From assembly GCF_905404315.1 (NCBI RefSeq), contig NC_066297.1, positions 4,526,001 to 4,590,000 of the forward strand: a DNA stretch of 64,000 nt, given 5' to 3'. The notes below the pieces were generated by a model. It ran no database searches. It saw only the letters and a list, made by a program, of their open reading frames with translations, and was not told where the DNA came from. Source of the stretch: Leptidea sinapis. Taxonomy: Eukaryota > Arthropoda > Insecta > Lepidoptera > Pieridae. Shown in pieces: positions 1-12,500 of the stretch. Every line of letters starts with the position of its first letter. Position 1 is the first letter of the stretch. The translations under genes and the position numbers were made by a program.

Positions 1-230
1 TCTAGAAAAGCACAACTGTCCTGAGCGGCACTACAATTGCGCTTTTCACCTTGAGACCATAAGATGTTAAGTCGTTTTTGCTCAGTAATTTTACTAGCTA
101 CGGCACCCTTCAGCCCGAAACACAAAAATGTTTACACGTTACTGCTTCACGGCAGAAATAGGCGCCGTTGTGGTTCCTAGTCCTTAGTTCCTAGTGGTAT
201 CTAGTCGGCAATCTGTGCAAAGGAGCCTCC
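1..230 (-). repeat. Family A hairpin repeat, copy 1, cut by the window edge
   Basis: Family A is a ~300 bp dispersed repeat with at least 14 copies here. It starts GGAGGCTCCTTTGC and ends in an A-rich tail after a CTGCTCGTC-type motif. This copy is inverted; its GGAGGCTCC head lies at 222-230. The A-tail makes it SINE-like, but no tRNA, 7SL or 5S promoter was recognised. Confidence 0.85.
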
Positions 231-585
231 CAAGGGTAGACTGGATTATATTAAACCTTGAGGGTTTTAAGTCGTTTCTGAATATAAAAATCTATAATGG
301 TTCTTGTGAGTAAAAACTAATAATTTACAAAGGGGCGAATCAGCTCAAGAAGACTCAGAAATAAGTTTAAGTTAGTGGAAAATCTCTAACGCACCTGCCA
401 CGAAAAAACCTGTTTTTTCTTCTTACACCTAACTAATCTCAGCTGTCTCTAATAATTTAAGTACCCAAACAAAACCGAAATAATGAATTTCCTAGAAGAT
501 TTTTTAGAAATCTAGGAAACTCTTTTGGAATGCCAATCTAATTTGTCAAAATTGGCAAACTTTATCAGCTAATCGAAATACTTAC

Positions 586-594
586 GACTTCAGC
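586..594 (-). CDS. Micro-exon, 9 nt (A-E-V)
   Basis: The acceptor is a long T-rich tract ending TTTTTCAG and the donor is GTAAGTATT. It begins with the same GCTGAAGT as the 15 nt exon at 2627-2641, so the two are probably duplicates. It is the last exon visible in this window. Confidence 0.5.
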
Positions 595-3500
595 CTGAAA
601 AAGAAAAAACTGTTCATTTCTTGGAATACTAAAAAACATTCTTTCTATATTTCAATGGTAAAATCTAATCCTTATATTATGTATAGCGACATGCCACATT
701 CGTAGGAAAAAAGAGTGTAACGATTATTAATCATTCATTTATGTGTTCAAAATTAATAATAATATAATTTTATAATAGATCAACTACTTAAGTTAATTGT
801 ACATATAATTTTTGCATAAATAATTCTTACCAAAAGCAAGTAAGTACAATGGAGTATAACAAATATTAAGATAATAGAAAAATATACTTTAGTAGGTTAT
901 TCGGCCCCTTAAATTAGATCAGTCAAAAGTTACGCTTTTTAGGATGAGGTAAATAGTTCCAATTTCGGCCGCATTCGTTGGTGGTCGTCATTCTTATCGG
1001 TATTATTTTCATTTACTTAGCATCCATCAAGATGGAAGCCTTCGTTTTATAAATTTTTAATAATTAAATAAAGAAGCTCTGTTTATAAAAATAATAGTAA
1101 AGGTATTTACCGCAATCTGAAACCGTTGAAACAAAATAAACCATTACTTTATTGATTACAAAAATCAGCAATATCAACAAATCTTAGATCATCTATACGT
1201 CTAGATAGACTATGACAGCTGTGAAAACGTCAAAAAAAATTGAATTTAGAACAAACCTCTATTTTGAGCAATTCACGCACTCTAACACAAAGTGTCATAC
1301 AAATTGCGAGTGTAAGACGTAGCTTGTCACGCACACTAAATTAATATTAATGGCCTGTTTTTATCGGTTGTCTAACAGCAAAAGACTATCTAGATATATA
1401 AATTATCTAAGCAATAAACCATATAAAATTCCGACCACTTCTTAAAGAAATCGATCTTTTCGGATATTTTATAGCTGATTTTCTTTTTAAATTAATAATA
1501 GGTAGATATTATTATATTTACCGTCATCTGCAAACAAAAATGGAATATTTATTATTTGTTGTACATTTTTAAAAATAATAAAGTTTGGAATAACAACAGA
1601 CATTTGCAGCTATTTTATAAGCAACTATTTTCTACTTGATTATTAAAATCTCAAAAAAAAATTTGCTAATGAAATCAATATCATCATTTCTTGTCTCGGT
1701 TCTCAGTTCCGAGGAACTGAGCCAACAGCCTTGAGGAATCCAGCGGAGCTAGGTTACCTCTCTCGCACAAGATCGCCATAGTTTTAATTCAGAATTAGAA
1801 GCATTTTTAATTTATTACAAATATAATACAATTATCTTTACAAAAATTACAGAACTATGCAATGTTAAATAGTATTAGTAAGCACTTAATAATTTTTTAT
1901 ACAATTTTAATCCAGACTGAATGATTGGAGATTTCTCAGGATAGCGGTCTTAATTTTGTTCTTGTAAGTGCTTTATTACTTCGAATAGTACAAAAAAAGG
2001 CTTAATCGTAGAGACCGCATACAAAACCTAAGTGTACAAATCCAGAAATAATGTTCGGAAATATTAAACAGGTCGATACAGAATATTTCCACCCCATTCA
2101 GTTACCAAAATACGTAACGATTCGTAACTTTTGAAGGAGAAAATGGTCAAGGACCAAACCCTGATAATTGAAATTCATACCCTATTTGGAGTCAGGACTA
2201 TATAATACTAGCTGACCCAGCAAACGTTGTATTGCCATATAAAGTAATTAAATTAAAATGGGGTATAAAAAGTATATGCAACCGATTCTCAGACCTACCA
2301 ATATATCGTACTACAATTTTTGTATTCGATTGCTATCTTGCAGCCCTATAGCGGATTTGTGGATGGAACAGAATAATATAAAAATTGCGATACTAAAAAA
2401 AATGTCAAAGGATTAAAAAAAAATTTTGGGGTACCACCCTTAACATTTAGGGGGATGAAAAATAGATGTTAGCCGATTCTCCACCCTAGCCGATATGCAC
2501 GCTAAGATTCACGAAAATCGGTCGAACTCCTCCAAGTTCAATTAAGCATACCGTGAAACGATTTATTTTTTATATTTAGATTTTTTTTATATATTAGATT
2601 AAAACCTATTATCAGTGAAAACTTACAGTGACAACTTCAGCCTGTACAAAAAAAAACAAGGAATCAAAAACACAGAAAACCAAAAAAATTATAAAAATAA
2701 TGCCACAAATTCAGGTGACAATAGCAATAAAATTTCACAGTCAAAGACAAATTTAAATAGACTGTATGCAAATTTATGTAATGTTTAAAAAAAATATAAA
2801 TTATCATAAGTATATTGGATGCATCAACCTTTAGAGCTTGAATTCATTTATTTGTGTAAGGATGCTTCGGTAACATGATGGTCGTGATTACTGTCACAAT
2901 TATTAATTGCATAACTTAAATACTAGCTGACCCGACAGACGTTCTTCTGTACATAATAAATAAAATACTGTTAAAGTGGTACTTTTATTACATCGTCTCA
3001 AACTTTTTCGTCTGTGTGTTGCAAGTCGTGTGACGGTCGGGCGGCGCCTATAGTTCGCAGCAGCTGACCGTGTAGTGTATAGACTTACTCATTTGTGCCA
3101 GTGCTCCACGCTACTTTTAGTTAAATGTCTATAATGTGAAAAAAAAGTTTCACTTTTACCGTGGTTACATAAAACCATACAATCCTTTTATTTATTTTTT
3201 ATGAATTTGTCAATAATATTGAATTTGTAAATATATTGTTATTTTTAATTTTTGTATTTTAATTTGTCATTTTTGTTATTTTTCCGTTTCATTAAAAATT
3301 ATGCTTTGTGTAGCAGGTATAACATAGTTTTAAAGTTGATGTAAAGTTAGTTCTATCACAAAAATAAATTAGAGATCCCTTCTATTGTGAAGAGTAGACT
3401 GTTTTGTATATATCTTTTTTACTCACTTTATCGCCAGCAGGTGTCGTACCCTTAAAAGCATTAAATAAATGATAAATTTATATATTTTCTGACATTTTCG

Positions 3501-6500
3501 GGATTATTGGAAAACCCAATACCAGAGAGACAATACAATTATTGCATTCGTCACAGAGACATAACAATATTATGTTTACCAGTGGGAGGCTCCTTTGCAG
3601 AGGATGCCGGCTAGATTATGGGTACCACAACGGCGCCTATTACTGCCGTGAAGCAATAATGTGTAAACATTACTGTGTTTCGGTTTGAAAGTTAAGCTAG
3701 TGAAATTATTGGGCAAATGAGACTTTAATATCTTACGTCTCAAGGTGACGAGCGGAATTGTAGTGCCGCTCAGAATTTTTGGGGTTTTCAATAATCCTGA
3801 GCTGCACTGCCTTGTAATGGGCAGACCGTATAATAACCATCAACTGAACGTCCTGCTCGTCTCATACCTTATTTTCATAAAAAAACGTTTCATTAGCCCA
3901 TTTATGTCACTAGTTACGGCGACCTTTATACAAAAATACAATAATACTTGCAGGATTCTAGTTGATGTCAGAATAAAGCACCGCTGGGTTCCATCATCTA
4001 GACCAGGGGTGCTCAAGCTTGAACTGTAGGCTCTAGCTTAAAATTGTTAGACTACGATCGATCGACTCTGAGAGGCTTCAAGTATCTGTGATGAAGGATT
4101 GTCACCTAGGTAGAGTGTCAGGATGACATAGATATTACTTTTGCGCACAATAATATGCATTTTTTAGTCAAGGTAAGTGTAGGTCTACTCTAAAATGTTA
4201 ATGGAAAAACTCACAATTATTCAAAATTGCGAGTTTATTGGTTCTTATAAAACAAACGCGTTCTAGTGTCTAAAGTTCTAAACGTCACTAAAGAGTAACT
4301 TCGGATGTTGTATGTGCACGACACTGCTTGTCGTGAGCATACTTTTCATAAGATTGTACGTAATTACCGATTTTAGTAAACAAAATCTGTAAATAGATCG
4401 ACCGTTTGAGCCCCCCTGATCTAGACGGTATCCTATGTAAAGAACCCATTTTCTGTATATAATCTGTTCATCCGAGGCAGTACTGCTCCACACATATTTC
4501 TGTAGCAGCAGTATAACTGTATGGGCAGTGTTCATCCGAGGCAGTACTGCCACCACACATATTTCTGTAGTAGCAGTATAACTGTATGGGCAGTGTTCGT
4601 CCGAGGCAGTACTGCCACCACACATATTTCTGTAGTAGCAATATAACTGTATGGGCAGTGTTCATCCGAGGCAGTACTGCTCCACACATATTTCTGTAGT
4701 AGCAGTATAACTGTATGGGCAGTGTTCGTCCGAGGCAGTACTGCTCCACACATATTTCTGTAGTATCAGTATAACTGTATGGGCAGTGTTCGTCCGAGGC
4801 AGTACTGCCACCACACATATTTCTGTAGTAGCAGTATAACTGTATGGGCAGTGTTCATCCGAGGCAGTACTGCTCCACACATATTTCTGTAGTAGCAGTA
4901 AAACATTATGGGCAGTGTTAGTCCAGGTACAGTTCTACCACCATGCCTGATTCTGTAGTAGCACTAAAACTAACTATAAATATAGCGTGCATCCGGGGCA
5001 GTTCTGCCACGATGCCTATTTCTACAGTAGATCCTTAAACTGTAGTTGGTTGCAACTTACATTCTCCGAACCTTCTCCTGGTGTCTCGCTTGTTCCATTA
5101 CCTCCCTGAAAAATATAGTTTAATATATTATTACAAACCAAAGCTTCAATCTCAGGCCACGAGGCCACACCTTGGCCTGATTTAAAAAAGTATTGCGTAT
5201 TTGAGCGTACAAATATGATCAGCTAAACTAAACTAGCCAGTATCCCGCTACCTGAGTAGAGTCTTTACTAAATAAAACTAATCTACTAAATAAGTTAAAG
5301 CCCAGTACGTCACTCTAAAGATATAATAAAAGTCATATTGATATCAATTTCATATAGATAACTCATAGAATTGAGAATTACTGCTCTTGAAAGAAACAGT
5401 GATCACACAATATTTTCAAATACATCTCAATCTTATAACCTGTCATTATCATCCTCTTACGAGACGTTTAGAGGAGATGATAGTGTTGTTTGATTTTGTC
5501 AGCGGTGATATTGACGAAATCGTAACAAAGTCCTTTTTATTGGCGGTAGATGAAACTTGCGATTTAACGAGATTAATGGTTGAATGATTGATGAACATTT
5601 TTTTAATGAGAATAAGGGACGAGACGAGCAGGACGTTCAGCTGATGGTAATTGATGCGCCCCGCCCATTACAATGCAGTGCTGCTCAGGATTATTGAAAA
5701 ACCCCTAAAATTCTGAGCGGCACTACAACTGTTAAGTTAAGTCTCATTTGCACAGTAATTTCACTAGCTACGGCGCCCTTGATGTAGCTTGTGTAAAGGA
5801 GCCTCTACTGGTAAAAATTTTATAAATAAAAAAACATTCGAAACAAGGATTTTTTTCACTATCTTCGCCCTGAAAACTTACACCAGTAGGATCTGCTGAT
5901 GGTGTTGTCAATGCTCCCTGAAAAAGATATGGTAAAACATTATTTGCATTATCTTCTACCCTTGTTTTATTGAAATTATATCTATTACTTTACTTACTTC
6001 TACTATACAAAGTGCTTATTACTTTAACTACGGGTTAGGTACGAAAAAATTATTTTAATAAAATACAATCATGAATTCAAAGAACGAATATAGTCTGTAT
6101 ATTAATTATTGTAAATAACCAGTATCGTCAAGATATTAAATAAATAAACCAAAAAACAAATGCAAGAATAGATATTATAGAAATAATTTTGTATAATAAT
6201 AATATATTGACACACTTTTTATACAAATTATCTTGCCCCAAGTTAAGCATCTATAGCCTGTGTTATGGGTTACAAGACAATGATATATTTAATACAATAT
6301 GCTTACTTAAACATACATAAATTCATATTAACATACATAAATACATTTAAATATACATGACTGGGATACAAACATCCATATTCATCATATAAATGCTAAA
6401 GGACGTACTTTCGACCCAGTTGTCACATAAATACGAAGGTATTTAGAGAGAAGGTGTTATATAAAGTACTGTCAACTTACATTTCCTTCATCTTTGTGTT

Positions 6501-9500
6501 CCTGTAATGGTACATTTTGTTTTATTGGTTATTATAGCCATAAATATTTTTACAACTTTAATACTTCTCATTTTTATTTCTTGTAGTCAAATATTGAACG
6601 CGTTTGCAATGATATATCACATATTTTTTTCAGATTATAAAGTCATAAAATTTTATGAGGTGTTAAGGCCGCTATTCCAAGATATCGTCAAAATAGCACG
6701 TAAGTGAAACTATTTCTTAACGAAAATATTTTTTTTTTCTTCAATAAATAATTATATGTCTATAGAACATGAGAAGGAAATTCATATTTTCTTTACATTT
6801 CTATATTTAATAGACATTAAAAAAAGCACTAAAGAAACACTAACTTTTCAAGTTCGACCCATGTTAATCATTAAATCTAGATAAAAATTCTATACAATAT
6901 GACAAAGTTGTGTTATTTTTGTAAAGAAAATTGTAGTAGGTTTGTAACAAATTTAAAATTCTTCTAATTGTGAATGAAAACTATGGCGATCTTGTACGAG
7001 AGAGGTTAACTAACTCCGCTCGATTTCTCAAGGACGTTGGCTCTGTCCCCAGCCTTAAAAAAACAGAATTGCAGTGATTGCCTTGCACACAAGTAAGTAT
7101 GGTGCCGCCTGCCATCATTTACAAGATACTTGAAAAGCTAGATATTATATTATGTACAGTCGTATATCGTCCTATGCTCTGTCGAATACCATGAAGGATC
7201 GGGGTTAAAAAGGGTTAAAGCCTGAATTCACAATTATTATTATATCGCCAAAAATTATCGCAAGAATTGAAGATTTCCTAGGACTCTTTCGCGTATCATC
7301 AAAGAAAATAATACTTCTTACTTATTGTCCATATACAGGCGATGCACTAAAAGAATCTCTACAGTTAAAGAGAGTGACTCGATTATAGTTCCTGCCCCGA
7401 TATATTAATAACGATTATAAAAATGTTCTTCATCACTGATGAAAAAATGTTCACAAGCACTGCAATAAGGAAAATGACAGCATATAATAGAGGGAGGCTC
7501 CTTTGCACCGGATGCCGGCTAGATTATGGGTACCACAACGGTGCCAATTTCTGCCGTGAAGCAGTAATGTGCAAACATTATTGTGTTTCGGTCTGAAGGG
7601 CCCCGTAGCTAGTGAAATTACTGGGCAAACGAGACTTAACATTGTCCCAAGGAGACGAGCGTGCTAGATTTTTAAGCTTAATATTCTAACAAGCGCAACT
7701 GTAGTGCCACTCAGAATTTTTGGATTTTTCAAGAATCCTGGGCGGCACTGAATTGTAATGGGCAGGGTGTATCAATTACCATGAGCTAAACGTTCTACTC
7801 GGCTTGCCCCATATTATCGTAAAAAAATTGCTACAAAAATGCATAACATAGTGAGGGTGACAAATAATTCTTTGATGGGAGTATATTATCAAAGAGTCAC
7901 AAATCTTCACTGTGAATAAGATGTGAAGAATTCAGCTAAACAATACCTAGTGCCTGTCTTAGATCGTGTTGAGAAACCTCTTAGCAGTACGCCTTTTACT
8001 TTCACTAGGCATGCTTACACCTAAGCTTGGTTGGAAGTCAACGTTCCGGGATTTGAAGAGCTGAAGACTGGCTCTCGCCTAGCCCAGATCTGAACCCCTA
8101 GGATTACAAATTTTCCATGGATACAGTGGTCAGACATGTTAAAACCTGCATTAATGCCAAATAAGATCATTTCATGGAGAGGCAATACAGAAACCAGGAA
8201 GGAACACGTTTTCATTTCTACCACTGCTACCTTTAACTAACCTCGGCAGAAACTGCTGGTGTAGTCGCTGTTCCCTGAAATCAAATATAATGTAGGTAGA
8301 TTGATTCCATTGCTACAAATATCTAGTATATAATTGTATATACTAGATATATTGATATCGACTTTACTGGCGATTAGTTACTGTTGGAACAGACAAGTTT
8401 CAGACCAATCAGATGTCTCTCATCGAGGGCAGTGTTGCGTGTTCGCGGTCGTCTAATACTGCAAATTTGCGCCCAAAATGCGCGGCTTGACAGGGCGATG
8501 TTGCGGGGTGCACCGGCGTTAATGACGATAATAAAGTGTAAGTAAACTCGATATTTAACAACATTATTTACTTAGAATTGTTAGAAGTATTTGATTAATA
8601 TACTCTTAATATCTATACATTTATGTGACCAAATTTCCTCCACAAAACAAGATTTTGTATTTGTCGATCTGGTATACTGCGCATAATCAACTTGCCTGAT
8701 AGAAAAACTTGAAAACAATGTTTCATAATTTGTCCAATAGCAATACGCTGATTATTTATTGCAGATAATTTTGTAGTTTTTATGATTTACGCTAGGCACT
8801 ACTATTACTTTTATTGTGGTAAAATATACACTTGAGTATGGATTATATATATAACCTGCTAGGATATGGATCTCACATTTCTTGCATATCCAACGCGAGG
8901 AGAACTGACAAGCATCCAATGGGAAATTTTAAACTTTACTTACATCATCTCCCTCTTTTTTCTCCTGTAAAATCAATATTTAATTACTTTCCACACTACA
9001 AGATACTACTATAACAATATATACCTATCGATGTAACTACAGTCCATCTTAGGTTCCAAGATGACGCCAGCAGTAGAGGAAAAACAAGCTGATATTAAAA
9101 TGGTCACTGCCGCCCACACTTTCTTGCAACTCTAGACTAATCAGAGGGGCGTTTATTGCCATGAAGGAAGGTGCACAAGCTTTTATTGAAGATAACTATA
9201 ACATATCATCCTTAAAACATGTAGCAAGGAAGAAATTATCTCCACCCTCCGAATAGAAAATAATGTATGAATTCCACCACCGGAATTTACGTCAAAATTC
9301 AAAATACCATCCGCACAACGTTGACGTCTGGTATTGCACAACCGCGTTTTTTCCAAGAAATTACTTGACACGCGCAGCCACTTTGTGGAATCAATTACCG
9401 GCTGCTGTTTTCCCGAACCGATACGACTGAGGGACCTTCAAGAAAAGATCATACTCCCACCTTACAGCCGGGTAACGCATCTCCTGACACCTGTTATTGC

Positions 9501-12500
9501 GGATGTCCATGGGCGGTTGCATCACCTTTTGCTTACTCTTATAAAAAAATAAAATATGTAAATATATAGATGCACCTTGCATTATGGTAAGTCCGGATAA
9601 CGCAAACTTCTCAACTTTCTAAATTCTAACTGCAGATCGAAACATCATTTTGCTCTTCCCTTCGCTTTTGTTCCCTGCATCTATAGACGTTTGCGCTGGT
9701 TGGTTGTGTGTGGTGTGAAACAAAAACAGCTGTATTATCCGGATTTACCCTGTATCTGAACTCTGAATTTACCCTAATGCACTATACATCATTGGGTATC
9801 GATCCAGGGGAATACGTTTCATTAAATATGACCCAAAGTCCTGGTTAGTCGATTGAATACTTACATCAGCTGGTTTTGAATCTCCACCCTGGGAATAGAA
9901 AATATGGTATGAATCATTTTATTTGGAAAACTTAGTGCTAAAATTACTCACTTACTAAACATTTTAATTATGAAAACAGCATTTAGCAGTTTCTGCATAT
10001 TGAATCTAATTTATTTTAATACACATACTTATATATATTCTCATCTACAAGGCCCGTGAACTTTTATTTTAGGTTTCATAATTTTTTTTTAACTGACAAG
10101 CGACCAGCATCTCTCCTATACCTACTCTTCTCATAACTATCTCTATTTCACTTATTGCAATGAGTTCGGAGAAAAATAAGATAGCCAGCAAGCTTAAAAG
10201 AAGGCGGTAAGAGCACGAGTACAGTCCATGATGACTGAATACTGTGTAGTTATCTATCAGTAATCTGTATATTTTGGGTATCTGTATATTTAGGTATATT
10301 TTGCGGCACGTAGAGTTTATAGCCAGTCAGATAAGTAGTCGAAGACTTTACGTCTCGATCATTCACTCAGAATTCCTTCAAGTTTCGAAGACTGTCGGGA
10401 ATTTCAAAATTTCAAATTCAAATAATCTTATCAATTATTGGAAGTCTACTACCCATTCGAACAAAATATGACTCAGGCCTGACAATTATGGGCACTCCTG
10501 TGCCCAAGTTTTGTAGCATAAAATTTCATGGCAAGAAACATCAATTTGACGAAATTGCCTGGCATCGAAAGTTTTCCAAGTCTCATCGTAAAAATTTTTT
10601 TATAACGTTTACCACAGAATCCTTTTTAATTGTTTTATGAATTCATGAAGTCCTATTTCAAAAGTAATTATATACTTCACCCTACGAATAACTTGCTAGC
10701 TCGTACAAGCCAGTGAACGCATGTACAAGCCGAACACTAGGTTTGCCTATCAGACCAGCGTGCAGATAGAAAAATACATTCAAGAAACGAAAGGGTCTTG
10801 CCTAATTTCTGATAGTTTTACTCCACTAAGATAAAGGCCTCCTATGGACTGGACCGCCCAGGATGAAGACCACATTGGTGATCATCATCAGCCAGAAGAT
10901 GTCCACTGCTGGACAAAGGCCTTCTCCAAAGATCTCTAACGTATTCCGGCGATCTTGACCAGATCGTCTGTCTATCTTGTAGGGGGCCTACCAACACTTC
11001 GTATTCCGGTATGTGGTCGTCATTCGAGAACATTTCTGCCCCAAGCCCGGTGGCAAGGAAACTCCGAGCATAGCCCTCTCCATCGACCTCTGAGCGACCA
11101 TGAGCACTCTCATCAAGACCATAGCGACCACGTCTGCATACCATAAGTCATCACTGGCAACACACATTGGTGACCAACGAGCACATAATTATTCTAGAAG
11201 CTATTTATATCTATGCTAGCAGGTTGTAATATAACTCTATTCAAAATCTTCAGTGTGGAAGTGATTGATTGATGTTTGCCAATAATTTTAAGTTGTTCTC
11301 AATTGCATTTTTAGGTACAGATTTTCACTTAGGGATTTGATAATATTAGGCAATACAGGAATCAGGAAGGAAATAGCTTTCATTCCTACCACTGCTACCC
11401 TTAACTCACCTCGAGAGAAACTGCTGGTGTAGTCGATGTTACCTGAAATCAAATATTATGTAGATATATTGATTCCATTGCTACAAAAGTGAAGTATAGG
11501 AAAAGTTAAGCGAAAAAGAAGAAAATAAAATTATTAACTGTTTTTATTTATAACGGATTTACTGTCGCTTAATTAGTGTTGGTACCGACAAGTTTCAGAC
11601 CAATCGGAGATTTCTCATCGAGGGGAGTGTTGTGTGTTCGTGGCCGTCTAGCACTGCCCATAATCAACTTGCATGATAGAAAAACTTAAAACGATTTTTG
11701 AAAATTTGTCTAACAGCCAACCGATCAAGGAGATCGATGTTTTACGCTACTATTCTCTTAATTTCACAATGGTAAAAATATTCACTTGAGCATGGATTAC
11801 ATACAATTCGGCTAGAATATGGATCTCACATATCTTGTATATCCTACGCGAGAAGAATTGACAAGCATCCAATGGAACAGTTTAAGGCTGTAAAATTTAA
11901 AACTTTACTTACATCATCTCCCTCTTTTTTCTCCTATAAAATTAATATTTAATTACTCCTCATACTACAAGATACTACTATAATAATATACCTACCGTTT
12001 TAACTACAGTGCATTTTACGTTCTAAGATGACGCCACCAGTAGAGGAAAAACAAGCTGATATTAAATTATCACCACCGCTCACACTTACGTAGACTTATT
12101 GCCGTTTAGGAATGTGCAGGAGCTTCATTTGAAGATACCTATAATAAATTATCCTGATTTACCCTAATGCACTGTACATCATTGGGTATCGATCCAGGGG
12201 AATACGTTTCATTAAATATGACCCAAAGTCCTGGTTAGTCGATTGAATACTTACATCAGCTGGTTTTGAATCTCCACCCTGAGAATAGAAAATATGGTAT
12301 GAATCATTTTATTTGGAAAACTTAGTGCTAAAATTACTCACTTACTAAACATTTTAATTATGAAAACAGCATTTAGCAGTTTCTGCATATTGAATCTAAT
12401 TTATTTTAATACACATACTTATATATATTCTCATCTACAAGGCCCGTGAACTTTTATTTTAGGTTTCATAATTTTTTTTTAACTGACAAGCGACCAGCAT

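Larger units (their letters stand above)
8180..9260 (-). repeat. Old diverged copy of the micro-exon cassette region
   Basis: This stretch matches 11340-12150 and 13740-14580 with scattered mismatches and small indels, including both micro-exons and their introns. It lacks the LINE-bearing half of the 2.39 kb unit, so it reflects an earlier duplication. Limits are approximate. Confidence 0.75.
9767..12157. repeat. Tandem segmental duplication, copy 1 (~2.39 kb)
   Basis: Nearly identical to 12158-14548, at a constant offset of 2390-2391 bases; the extra base is in a T-run near 12989. I saw only scattered single-base differences. It carries one 24, one 33 and one 21 nt micro-exon plus a LINE fragment. 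Boundaries are good to about 10 bases. Confidence 0.97.

Noticed and set aside
396..412. 15 nt micro-exon candidate (V-F-S-W-Q) on the minus strand
   Set aside because: The acceptor lies in a purine-rich tract and the donor GTGCGT is weak; composition is unlike the other exons.
4278..4880. Several overlapping minus-strand open frames of 70-116 codons
   Set aside because: All come from one 64/65 bp minisatellite read in different frames; no start context or splice sites of their own.
10842..11146. Duplicated 100- and 63-codon frames as a gene pair
   Set aside because: Degraded LINE tail copied within the 2.39 kb duplication; frames are broken relative to the family.
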